The position numbers and the translations under genes were made by a program. Positions 12,971 through 20,767 of a stretch of 22,550 nucleotides of DNA are shown in pieces. The DNA is from Bacteriovoracaceae bacterium UBA6144. Lineage in GTDB: Bacteria; Bdellovibrionota; Bacteriovoracia; Bacteriovoracales; Bacteriovoracaceae. Location: contig DIVA01000116.1 in NCBI GenBank assembly GCA_002435705.1, positions 1,809 to 24,358 of the forward strand. The letters are read 5' to 3'. The notes below the pieces were generated by a model, which was not told the origin of the DNA, searched no databases, and saw only the letters and a list, made by a program, of their open reading frames with translations. Every line of letters begins with the position of its first letter. Position 1 is the stretch's first letter.

Positions 12971-14342
12971 TCTTATCTTCCTTTTTAGTGAGTTTGCCTT
13001 CGATCAACACTTCTCTCAGTGTCACGAGAATGTTTACATCTAGCTTCATGACTACGGGGTTAGCGCCATTCTCTTTAATCATATGATCAAGGGCATCCTT
13101 GGGCGTCATCTTAGTTTGACCCGGCTTGAGTGTAGTGAGGTAATCGAACTCATCAGCAATGGCGAGGATTTTTGCCTCCACGCAGATGCGGCTTCCATTT
13201 AATCCTGCGGGGTATCCGGAGCCATCGCAGCGCTCGTGATGTTGCAGGATCGCTTTTGTGATGCGCTCGTGCAAGGGAACACGTTTCATTTTGATCACAT
13301 CAATCGTGAGCTGAGGGTGCTTGTGGTAGGCCTCAAGAGCGTGGGGACTCATCTGCGACTCTTCTGTGTTAGCCACTTCCAAAGGTAGTGCGGTTTTACC
13401 TACATCATGCAGGACTCCGGCAACCGCTACCTCTTGAGGCTTCTCCAGGCCCATGGCCATGCTAAAAATCATGGCATAGGTAGAAACATTTGAGAGGTGA
13501 CGATAGAAGCTATACTCTTCATTCAGCAGCGATTCCATTTTTTTCATGATCACCGGATACTGCTCTTTCATCATGGCCGAAACGGTTTTTGAGAGCTCTT
13601 CCACTATCGCCTTGGATTTGCCAAAGGTATTTTCTTGAACGTCATCCACGAAGAGATCACTCACCAACTCTCGCACCGCCACTCGCATTTTTTCTTGGCG
13701 CTCAGTTTCACTTTGAATCTGCCCCATTTCACTGAGAACTTTTTTGGTGTAGTCATGGAAATTACTGAGCTCACTTTTATGCACAAAAACTGTGCCATAG
13801 GAGCCCTCATTGAGCATGCGTAACTTATCTCCGCTCAAGGGTTCACCAGAGCGGCCAATCGTGACGAGCTTGTTGTTCACCGGCAGATAAACCTTGGTGC
13901 CAAAATCCAGCACCTTCTCAGCCACCAGATCCAGCACTTTCACAGGAGCATAGTCTTTGAGTTCTGGAAGTCTTGAATACAAAGCCGCTTCACCCAAGGA
14001 CTGCTGTAGCTCCGATGACTCCCACGGGAGCAAAAATGCATTATCAAAACCATTTTTGATGATGCGTTTTTTTTCAAAATCTTCGCGCCTAAGCACCAGA
14101 TAAAAAATAAGGGATGAAGGATAGCCCATGCGCAGAAGTTGCGCCAACTCCAGCATACTAATGGACTTATCCGAAGGAGGAAAGCAAATCACAAGCTCGC
14201 CCGGAGGAACCTCCCCTTCAGCAAGCTTGTCGATGTCGTAATTGACGTTTTGGATGACTGAGCCTTCAGGCAAAACTTTCGTTAGATCGAATTCACTCTG
14301 GGTTCCAAAAACGACAATATTAAAAACACTAGGACTTTGCAT
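12948..14342 (-). CDS. HD-GYP cyclic-di-GMP phosphodiesterase with degenerate receiver
   Basis: Of 464 residues, the C-terminal part (about 230-445) is an HD-GYP domain with intact metal and substrate motifs: His282, LHDVGK (HD at 312-313), KHP (341-343), HHERCDGSGYP (368-378) and DEFD (397-400). It should hydrolyse c-di-GMP. Residues 1 to about 125 look like a degenerate receiver: strand FNIVVFG, then ELVICFPPSD where the phospho-acceptor Asp should be, FYLVLRRED, and FDNAFLLPWESSEL where the conserved Lys-Pro is lost. It would not be phosphorylated. Residues 130-225 are a linker of unknown fold. It follows cheY with a 14-base overlap, so the neighbouring CheY may supply the phosphorelay input this protein lacks. 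Confidence 0.85.
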   Translation of the reverse strand: MQSPSVFNIVVFGTQSEFDLTKVLPEGSVIQNVNYDIDKLAEGEVPPGELVICFPPSDKSISMLELAQLLRMGYPSSLIFYLVLRREDFEKKRIIKNGFDNAFLLPWESSELQQSLGEAALYSRLPELKDYAPVKVLDLVAEKVLDFGTKVYLPVNNKLVTIGRSGEPLSGDKLRMLNEGSYGTVFVHKSELSNFHDYTKKVLSEMGQIQSETERQEKMRVAVRELVSDLFVDDVQENTFGKSKAIVEELSKTVSAMMKEQYPVIMKKMESLLNEEYSFYRHLSNVSTYAMIFSMAMGLEKPQEVAVAGVLHDVGKTALPLEVANTEESQMSPHALEAYHKHPQLTIDVIKMKRVPLHERITKAILQHHERCDGSGYPAGLNGSRICVEAKILAIADEFDYLTTLKPGQTKMTPKDALDHMIKENGANPVVMKLDVNILVTLREVLIEGKLTKKEDKNAKQSPF

Positions 14343-14727
14343 ATTTTTTATACACGCTCTCGAGCTTGGTTTTTAAATCATCCTTCGTGAAGGGCTTCAC
14401 TACGTACTGATCCACTCCCGCTTTCACGGCTTCAATCACTTGATGCTGTTCCGCTTCGGCGGTCACTAGAATAAAAGGTACTCCCTTGAAGCGAGAGTCT
14501 GCGCGCACGCGTTTCAACAAATCAATGCCCGTACAATTAGGCATGTTCCAGTCTGAAATAATGAGACCAATGGGCGCCGGGGCATTTTGCAGGGCTTCCC
14601 AAGCCAGAGTTCCATCAGCAGCTTCCGTTAAATCACTGAAGCCCAACTCTTTACAAGTTTTACCCACAATTTTTCTCATGGTGGACATATCATCAACAAT
14701 CAAAACTCGCGTGGTTGGTGCAAACAT
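14329..14727 (-). CDS. cheY: CheY-like response regulator (single receiver domain)
   Basis: This 132-residue single-domain receiver has all catalytic positions: Asp12-Asp13 (VLIVDD), phospho-acceptor Asp59 (LIISDWNMP, as in CheY), Thr89 (ILVTA) and Lys111 (VVKPF). There is no output domain. GAGG lies 7 bases before the ATG. It heads the run cheY, HD-GYP, STAS-CheX, CheX, so its phosphate is probably removed by the two CheX proteins. Whether it acts on the flagellar motor or on the HD-GYP protein is unknown. The 153-base gap to the divergent gpx gene holds the promoters; a sigma-28-like candidate there is poor. Confidence 0.88.
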   Translation of the reverse strand: MFAPTTRVLIVDDMSTMRKIVGKTCKELGFSDLTEAADGTLAWEALQNAPAPIGLIISDWNMPNCTGIDLLKRVRADSRFKGVPFILVTAEAEQHQVIEAVKAGVDQYVVKPFTKDDLKTKLESVYKKYAKS

Positions 14728-14880
14728 AATGGATCCTCACTTTTCTCTAAAATTTTTTGTCTATTGCTATTTTATTTCATTTCGGTGTTTTAGGGATTAA
14801 TTTAAACTCTAGAAAATGAAGATTTCACAACAATCACCGATTAAACTGATCTATCTCATCTGTTACTAAGGAGTTCGCCC

Positions 14881-15357
14881 ATGACAACAGCCTTTGATTT
14901 TTCCGCCAAGAACCTACAGGGCAAAGAAGTGAATTTGTCGGAGTATAAAGGAAAATTTATGCTCATCGTAAACGTTGCCAGTAAGTGTGGCTTTACGCCT
15001 CAGTATACGGGTCTTGAGGACTTGTTTAAAACGATGAATAAAGACCTGGTTGTCTTGGGTTTCCCTTGTAATCAGTTCGGCGCACAAGAGCCGGGAGCGG
15101 CCAGTGAGATCGAAAGTTTTTGTCAGGTCAATTATGGAGTCAGCTTTCCCATGTTCTCTAAAATTGACGTCAACGGATCGGAGGCTCACCCTCTTTATCA
15201 GTTTCTCAAAGGTGAAAAGCCAGGACTCTTAGGAACAGAGGCGATCAAATGGAATTTCACAAAGTTTTTAGTTAACCGCGAAGGTCAAGTTATCAAGCGC
15301 TATGCGCCGACTGATACACCAGAAAAGATAAAAACTGACATTCAAAAACTACTTTAG
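14881..15357 (+). CDS. gpx: glutathione peroxidase family protein (Cys type)
   Basis: The 158-residue peroxidase reduces hydroperoxides. The catalytic triad is present: Cys36 in NVASKCGFT, Gln65 in FPCNQFGAQEPG and Trp124 in KWNFTKFLV (with Asn125). The peroxidatic residue is Cys, not selenocysteine. Further cysteines, Cys63 and Cys81, could serve as the resolving Cys; many bacterial family members use thioredoxin rather than glutathione. There is no signal peptide, so it is cytosolic. AAGGAG lies 7 bases before the ATG. It is divergent from cheY and followed by fadB with a 62-base gap that includes an inverted repeat. It may share stress protection with the beta-oxidation genes, but is not clearly co-transcribed. 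Confidence 0.93.
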   Translation: MTTAFDFSAKNLQGKEVNLSEYKGKFMLIVNVASKCGFTPQYTGLEDLFKTMNKDLVVLGFPCNQFGAQEPGAASEIESFCQVNYGVSFPMFSKIDVNGSEAHPLYQFLKGEKPGLLGTEAIKWNFTKFLVNREGQVIKRYAPTDTPEKIKTDIQKLL

Positions 15358-15368
15358 TTTTTTTCACT

Positions 15369-15414
15369 CTCCTGAGGTTTGTTGCGCTAGAATAGGCGTA
15401 CTTTACCTTAGGAG
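15369..15414 (+). promoter_or_regulatory. inverted repeat covering the fadB ribosome site
   Basis: CTCCTGAGG (15369-15377) pairs with CCTTAGGAG (15406-15414), 9 bp with one G-T wobble. The right arm contains the fadB Shine-Dalgarno. A -10-like TAGAAT (15388-15393) lies between the arms, so it may instead be an operator; both readings cannot hold for a transcript starting near 15400. Confidence 0.35.
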
Positions 15415-15419
15415 ATTTT

Positions 15420-17582
15420 ATGCTTTATACAGGACAAGCTTTTCGCCTTGAAATGCTCAGTGACCAGATTTTAAAAGTCACTTTTGATCTCAAGGACCAA
15501 TCCGCCAACGTCTTCAATGCACTCGCCCTCAATGAACTCGCGCAAGTGCTGGAGGTCATCCGCCAACAAAAAAATACTCAAGGCCTTCTCTTTACCTCCG
15601 GTAAAGATGGCTTTGTCTTTGGCGCCGACATCACCGAATTTTTAGGTCACTTCAAAAAAACTGAACAAGAGATGCAGACTTGGATCGCGCAGATCAATGA
15701 AACCTTCTCTGGCTTTGAAGATCTGCCCTTCCCCACTGTCGCGGCTGTGAATGGATTTGCACTCGGTGGTGGTTTTGAAATTGCTCTGGCCATGGATTTT
15801 CGTGTCTGCGGAACTAAGGCGCAAGTCGGGTTGCCCGAAACCAAACTCGGCATCATTCCCGGATGGGGTGGTACCGTTCGTCTTCCCCGCTTAATCGGTG
15901 CAGACCATGCCATTGAGTGGGTATCAGGAGCAAAGTACTACAAGGCACCAGAAGCTTTTAAGTTCGGTGCCGTGGATGCAGTAGTGGATGATACAAAAAC
16001 ACTTGATGCTTCTATGCTGCTTCTCACACGTGCCATCAAAGGCGAGATTGATTGGAAGGCCCGTCGCTCTCAGAAAACATCTCCTTTAAAGCTCGATAAA
16101 ATTGAATCCATGATGAGCTTTGATGGCTCGAAAGCTTTTGTCGCTGGCATGGCGGGGCCACACTATCCCGCTCCCGTGGCTGCCGTCGAAAGCATGCAGC
16201 AAGGGGCACGCAAAACGCGCAGTGAAGCTCTCGCGATTGAAGGCGCTCTCTTTGCTAAAATGGCAAAGACGCCTACCGCTGAATGTCTTGTGCAGGTTTT
16301 CTTAGGCGATCAGTACCTCAAAAAAGTGGCGAAGAAACAAACCAAAGAAAGTGCTCCGACGAAATACGCCGGCGTGCTCGGCGCAGGGATCATGGGAGGC
16401 GGGATTGCCTACCAGTCTGCCTCAACTGGAACACCCGTGCTGATGAAAGATATTAAAACCGAGCAGCTCGAGCTTGGGATGAACGAGGCGACTAAACTTC
16501 TCAACGGTCTGGTAGAAAAAGGCAAGATGAAGCCGGATAAGATGGCAAAAGTTATTTCTCAGATCACTCCGACTCTCTCCTTTGCGGATTTCCAGTCCAC
16601 AGATTTCGTGGTGGAAGCTGTGGTTGAAAATGAAAAAATTAAAAAGATGGTGCTGGCCGAAACGGAAGAGAAAGTAAAACCAGGCACCGTACTGGCTTCA
16701 AATACTTCCACCATATCCATCACTCGCTTGGCCGAAGGTCTCAAGCGTCCCGAAGACTTTGTCGGCATGCACTTTTTTAATCCCGTTCACCGCATGCCAT
16801 TGGTTGAAATCATCCGCGGAAAAAAATCTTCAGATAAGGCCGTGGCCCAAGGCGTACAATACGCTGTGCAGATGGGAAAAACTCCCATCGTAGTCAACGA
16901 CTGCCCAGGCTTTCTGGTCAATCGCGTGCTCTTCCCGTACTTCAACGGCTTTCTCTTCTTACTTGAAGATGGAGTGGATTTTCAAAAAATTGATAAGGTT
17001 ATGGAGAAGTGGGGCTGGCCCATGGGACCTGCCTATCTTTTAGATGTTGTCGGCATCGACACCGGTCACCACGCTTCACATATTATGGCGACAGAGTTTC
17101 CAGATCGCATGGGCTTTAAAGGCAAAAACGTGATGGAGTCGATGTACGAAGCCAAGCGCTTTGGTCAAAAGAACTCTAAAGGCTTCTACGAGTACGAACT
17201 CGACAAAAAAGGAAAGCCAAAAAAAGTTGTGACTCAAACTGCCTACGAGATCATCAAACCTCTCGTGAAATCCACGCGCGAGATGAGTGACGAAGACATC
17301 ATCATGCGTATGATGCTTCCGATGTTGATTGAAAGTGCACGCTGCCTCGATGAAAAGATTGTCGCCACCCCAGTGGAAGTCGACATGGGACTTCTTTTAG
17401 GTCTTGGCTTCCCTCCCTTCCGTGCCGGTATTTTTAAGTGGGCCGATATGGTGGGACTAGAGACACTCAAAACTCATGCAGATAAATGGCAGAAAGATTT
17501 TGGGAAGCTTTATCAGTTCACGGAATCAATGGAGCAGATGATCAAAAACAAACAGAAGTACCATGCAGGAGGTGCTCAATGA
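15420..17582 (+). CDS. fadB: fatty-acid oxidation complex alpha subunit (enoyl-CoA hydratase / 3-hydroxyacyl-CoA dehydrogenase)
   Basis: 720 residues, close to E. coli FadB (729) and alike throughout, including the start MLY(T/K)G. The N-terminal crotonase domain has the oxyanion loop NGFALGGGFE and the catalytic Glu120 and Glu140 (GLPETKLGIIPG). The dehydrogenase domain has the NAD loop GAGIMGGG (321-328), HFFNPVHRMPLVEI with catalytic His457, CPGFLVNRVLFPY, and the C-terminal GLGFPPFRAGIF helix. It runs two steps of beta-oxidation, acting with the thiolase FadA in an alpha2beta2 complex. TAGGAG lies 5 bases before the ATG, and its TGA overlaps the fadA ATG (ATGA). It resembles the gammaproteobacterial type, not the mitochondrial or FadJ split type. 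Confidence 0.93.
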   Translation: MLYTGQAFRLEMLSDQILKVTFDLKDQSANVFNALALNELAQVLEVIRQQKNTQGLLFTSGKDGFVFGADITEFLGHFKKTEQEMQTWIAQINETFSGFEDLPFPTVAAVNGFALGGGFEIALAMDFRVCGTKAQVGLPETKLGIIPGWGGTVRLPRLIGADHAIEWVSGAKYYKAPEAFKFGAVDAVVDDTKTLDASMLLLTRAIKGEIDWKARRSQKTSPLKLDKIESMMSFDGSKAFVAGMAGPHYPAPVAAVESMQQGARKTRSEALAIEGALFAKMAKTPTAECLVQVFLGDQYLKKVAKKQTKESAPTKYAGVLGAGIMGGGIAYQSASTGTPVLMKDIKTEQLELGMNEATKLLNGLVEKGKMKPDKMAKVISQITPTLSFADFQSTDFVVEAVVENEKIKKMVLAETEEKVKPGTVLASNTSTISITRLAEGLKRPEDFVGMHFFNPVHRMPLVEIIRGKKSSDKAVAQGVQYAVQMGKTPIVVNDCPGFLVNRVLFPYFNGFLFLLEDGVDFQKIDKVMEKWGWPMGPAYLLDVVGIDTGHHASHIMATEFPDRMGFKGKNVMESMYEAKRFGQKNSKGFYEYELDKKGKPKKVVTQTAYEIIKPLVKSTREMSDEDIIMRMMLPMLIESARCLDEKIVATPVEVDMGLLLGLGFPPFRAGIFKWADMVGLETLKTHADKWQKDFGKLYQFTESMEQMIKNKQKYHAGGAQ

Positions 17583-18739
17583 AAAATGCAGTTATTGTCG
17601 ATGCTGTCAGAACGCCCATGGGTAAATCCAAAGCGGGATCACTGCGTTTTGTAAGAGCGGAAGAACTCTCCGCTCATCTGATGAGCGCGCTCTTAGAGAG
17701 AAATAAAAACCTCAATCCCGCTGAGATCGATGACATCATCTGGGGCTGCGTCCAGCAGACCCTTGAGCAGGGCTACAACGTGGCTCGCAACGCACAACTT
17801 CTGACCAGCATTCCTAAAACAGTTCCGGCACAAACCGTGAACCGTCTATGCGGCTCTAGTATGAGTGCTCTGCATATGGCAGCTCATTCTATCTGGGCCA
17901 ATCAGGGAGAAGTTTTCATGATCGGCGGCGTTGAGCATATGGGGCACGTCCCGATGACTCACGGAGTGGACTTTAATCCGAAACTCTCACACACTGTCGC
18001 CAAGGGTGCTGGTGCCATGGGTCTCACTGCTGAACTCTTGGGTCGCATGCACCAGATCTCGCGTCAGCAGCAAGATGAGTTTGCTCTCGCCAGTCATCAA
18101 AAAGCCTATGAAGCCACTCAGAAGGGTTACTTTAAAAATGAAATCGTGCCCATTCAGGCCCACGATGAAGCAGGTCTGCCTTTCCGTTATGATTTTGATG
18201 AAGTGATCAGACCAGAAACAAGTCTTGAAGGACTCATGAAGCTGCCGGCCGTGTTTGATCCCAAAAATGGAACAGTGACAGCGGGTAACTCATCGGCCCT
18301 CTCTGATGGAGCCTCAGCGATTTTGGTCATGAGTGAAGAGAAAGCTAAAGCACTGGGACTGAAACCTCTGGCGCGGATTGTGGCCACAGCAGCAACAGGG
18401 TGTGAGCCATCAATTATGGGCTATGGCCCAGTGGCTGCGGCCCAGAAGGCACTTAAGCTGGCCAATCTATCCATGAAAGATATGGGTGTGGTGGAATTGA
18501 ATGAAGCCTTCTCGGCACAGTCACTTCCTGTGCTAAAAGACTTGGGTCTTTTGAACGAGATGAAAAAAGTGAACCGCTACGGTGGAGCGATTGCTCTCGG
18601 ACATCCTTTGGGTTGCTCTGGTGCGCGAATCGTGGGTACTGCTGCTCACCAGCTTCAGCACACTCAAGAGAAGTATGCGCTTTCGACCATGTGTATTGGT
18701 TTGGGTCAGGGTGTAGCGACGATTATTGAGCGAATGTAG
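17579..18739 (+). CDS. fadA: 3-ketoacyl-CoA thiolase (beta subunit of fatty-acid oxidation complex)
   Basis: The 386-residue thiolase (E. coli FadA is 387) cleaves 3-ketoacyl-CoA with CoA to acetyl-CoA and a shortened acyl-CoA. The nucleophile Cys91 is in VNRLCGSSM, His342 in GGAIALGHPLGCSGAR, and Cys372 in TMCIGLGQG. VDAVRTPMGKSKAG, DDIIWGCVQQTLEQG and GGVEHMGHVPMTHGVDF follow E. coli FadA closely. I chose the ATG at 17579, overlapping fadB's TGA by 4 bases with AGGAGG 7 bases upstream, and not the longer frame inside fadB. It ends the operon and is followed by a strong hairpin. Confidence 0.94.
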   Translation: MKNAVIVDAVRTPMGKSKAGSLRFVRAEELSAHLMSALLERNKNLNPAEIDDIIWGCVQQTLEQGYNVARNAQLLTSIPKTVPAQTVNRLCGSSMSALHMAAHSIWANQGEVFMIGGVEHMGHVPMTHGVDFNPKLSHTVAKGAGAMGLTAELLGRMHQISRQQQDEFALASHQKAYEATQKGYFKNEIVPIQAHDEAGLPFRYDFDEVIRPETSLEGLMKLPAVFDPKNGTVTAGNSSALSDGASAILVMSEEKAKALGLKPLARIVATAATGCEPSIMGYGPVAAAQKALKLANLSMKDMGVVELNEAFSAQSLPVLKDLGLLNEMKKVNRYGGAIALGHPLGCSGARIVGTAAHQLQHTQEKYALSTMCIGLGQGVATIIERM

Positions 18740-18743
18740 TTAA

Positions 18744-18777
18744 AAAGGTGCCAGCCTCCTCGGAGGCTGGCACCTTT
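18744..18777. terminator. strong bidirectional hairpin terminator after fadA
   Basis: AAAGGTGCCAGCCTCC (18744-18759) and its perfect complement (18762-18777) leave only TC between them: a 16-bp stem. On the plus strand it is followed by CTTAGTTTTC, and on the minus strand by a T-run (TTTTT). It lies 4 bases after the fadA stop and directly abuts the stop of the minus-strand lipoprotein gene, so it probably ends both transcripts. Confidence 0.85.
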
Positions 18778-18778
18778 C

Positions 18779-19495
18779 TTAGTTTTCTTGCAATTTTTTA
18801 AGGCAATTCTTCACGGCCCCAAGGCTTGTTCCAAAGACTGAGCGAGGCTTGATCAGCAAATAAAGTCCATCCGCTGCCACTTCACACTTGGTGAAACTGA
18901 TATAGATAGGAAACTCCCCTTTATCTGCTCTCATCAAATCAATGCTACGAACGAACTCTTCATTTTTATTGAGCGATTCAACCACAGAAGTAATTTTTTT
19001 CAGATCATCCGCTTTAGTGATCACAACTCCATCGATGAAAACCTGGGAGACTCTCCAAGAGGGAGTCTTAAAAAAGTCGTACTTCAATTCTGAGCGTTTG
19101 GACTGCCAGAGTGCCTGAAGTTGATCTTTTGTTTCTGAAAAATTCACCGACAATCGTGCAGACCGAACTGACTCCACATCAAATCCTAACTGCGCTTGCG
19201 CGGCATCCACAAGGTAGACCCGTTCAATATTTTTATCAGCAAAAAAACTTTTCAACTCTTTAAGCCTTGCTGAGAAAGCCTCATCCACACAAAATGGAGC
19301 CAGGGCCACTAGCTCCAAAGGCCAGAGGTCTTTTTGCAATTGAGTGTACTTATCTGAACATTCTTGCAACTTAAACGCCCTGATGGTTTCCGTGGATGGC
19401 TGAGGGGTTAGGTCATTGAGAGGAGTTGTGAGCGTGCGTTTTTCGCCACAAGCCGCAGTAAGGGTAAGAAGAGTTGCCAAAAATAATTTTTTCAT
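18779..19495 (-). CDS. putative lipoprotein of unknown function
   Basis: The 238-residue product begins MKKLFLATLLTLTAACGE, a clean lipoprotein signal with Cys16. The rest has no domain I know; it is a mixed alpha/beta globular protein with four further Cys. No catalytic motif is visible. It is the last gene of the minus-strand run after the Thr/Ser exporter (51-base gap) and ends at the hairpin shared with fadA. The first base of its ATG lies in a short inverted repeat. The conserved lipid anchor is the only solid prediction. Confidence 0.65.
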   Translation of the reverse strand: MKKLFLATLLTLTAACGEKRTLTTPLNDLTPQPSTETIRAFKLQECSDKYTQLQKDLWPLELVALAPFCVDEAFSARLKELKSFFADKNIERVYLVDAAQAQLGFDVESVRSARLSVNFSETKDQLQALWQSKRSELKYDFFKTPSWRVSQVFIDGVVITKADDLKKITSVVESLNKNEEFVRSIDLMRADKGEFPIYISFTKCEVAADGLYLLIKPRSVFGTSLGAVKNCLKKLQEN

Positions 19496-19513
19496 GACCC
19501 AATCATAGGGTCA
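19495..19513 (-). promoter_or_regulatory. short inverted repeat touching a start codon
   Basis: On the minus strand, TGACCC (19513-19508), loop of 7, GGGTCA (19501 side, ending 19495); the last A is the A of the lipoprotein ATG. There is no T-run, so it is not a terminator. It might lower translation initiation or be an operator, or may be chance. Confidence 0.3.
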
Positions 19514-19546
19514 AAAACCATCAGTTTTCCAAAGTCTGTAAATTAT

Positions 19547-20758
19547 TCAGATGTTCGTTCGCGGCTTCACCATTAAGTTACCGACAAAAATCCCTACAAC
19601 TAGTGAGAAAGCCAGCGCCAGCATGGTAAACGCGGTATCAAAGCCCATCACAATATCTTTGGCAAAAAGATAGGATAAGCCTCGATAACCAGCCGAACCG
19701 GGCACCAGTAAAATGATACCTGGGAACTGAAAAATGGAACTGGGTCGAAGACTCAGGCGGGCAAAGATATTGGCCGCGACTCCCACACTCATCCCCCCGA
19801 TGAAGAGCCCCATTTCTGGACCAAAATAAAGAGTCCCGGCTTTTGAGACGGTGTAACCAAAAATTCCCGCCAGAGTGATCCACTTGGCGTCACGCCATTC
19901 CGCTTTAAAAATGATGGTCGACATAAAAGAAGTGATGGGAACACTGGCAAAGATCACCCACGAAGGGATTTGATCGAAATGGAACTCGAGGCCTTTAATC
20001 GAGATGAGACTTGCAAGCTTATTGCCCACGAACACACCGAAGGCGAGTTTAAAGAGAATCATAAAGCCTCCCATTAAGCGAGAGGTCCCTGACGTTAAAT
20101 TTTTTGTCGCAATCTCAGCAATAGAAATGGTGATATTTAAGCCCGGAACAAACATGATGAGTGAGGCCAAGATGACGACACTTAAATTAATGTCTCCGCT
20201 AATTTTGCCAAAGATTCCAGCAAAGATCGTGGCCACCATCGCCATGATGGCTTCAAAGAGTTGATCAACCACACCGATGTGCTTAGGCAATGAGAGCAGA
20301 CCAATGATGGTACCGATGATGAGACTGATGAGAAGATCCCCAAGGCTTCCGCCAAAAAGAGTCATCATCCCCGCAGAAGTCAGGGCGAAACACAGAACTC
20401 TGAGCCACCGAGGGAACCGCTCCCCCTCCTCGGAGATGGCCTCAAGTTTTTCCCAACCTTCACGGAAACTGATATTTTGATGAATCACGTCCTGACCGAT
20501 GCGATCGATCCGCGCAAGCATTCCAAGATTGATCCCGCTGGGTTCAATGCGAATAATACGCGAAACGTCTTCATCTAAAAAACGGAAAGAGCAAAATATA
20601 GCGGTGGGCAGAGAGACAAAGGATCCCTTCATACCAAGGCGATCCGAAAGACTCACGAGAGTGGATTCAATAGAATGCGCCGGAGAGCCTACAGAGTGGA
20701 GGCTTTTTGAGTATTGAACAAGAAATTTAATTCTCTCAAGATATTCGTCTCTTAACAC
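19547..20758 (-). CDS. threonine/serine exporter family protein (ThrE-like)
   Basis: 403 residues with a soluble N-terminal ~115, then about ten hydrophobic helices in two groups. This matches single-chain ThrE exporters, which export L-threonine and L-serine. Family marks are SKSLHSVGSPAHSIESTL near the start, SLPTAIFCSF, FVPGLNITISIAEIATKNLTSGTSRLMGG in the first membrane half, and a second half ending FQFPGIILLVPGSAGYRG. It starts at GTG 20758 with AAGGA 6 bases upstream. It follows a lipoprotein gene by 9 bases, so the two are probably one transcript. The substrate is inferred from the family only. Confidence 0.82.
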   Translation of the reverse strand: MLRDEYLERIKFLVQYSKSLHSVGSPAHSIESTLVSLSDRLGMKGSFVSLPTAIFCSFRFLDEDVSRIIRIEPSGINLGMLARIDRIGQDVIHQNISFREGWEKLEAISEEGERFPRWLRVLCFALTSAGMMTLFGGSLGDLLISLIIGTIIGLLSLPKHIGVVDQLFEAIMAMVATIFAGIFGKISGDINLSVVILASLIMFVPGLNITISIAEIATKNLTSGTSRLMGGFMILFKLAFGVFVGNKLASLISIKGLEFHFDQIPSWVIFASVPITSFMSTIIFKAEWRDAKWITLAGIFGYTVSKAGTLYFGPEMGLFIGGMSVGVAANIFARLSLRPSSIFQFPGIILLVPGSAGYRGLSYLFAKDIVMGFDTAFTMLALAFSLVVGIFVGNLMVKPRTNI

Positions 20759-20767
20759 AAATTGTCC

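Noticed and set aside
14760..14830. Sigma-28 promoter for the cheY run on the minus strand
   Set aside because: TAAATTAA and ACCGAAAT are each only 5 of 8 to consensus, and the AT-rich context makes this easy by chance.
17486..17578. Longer N-terminus for fadA
   Set aside because: The extension lies inside fadB in another frame; the ATG at 17579 has AGGAGG and matches the FadA start.
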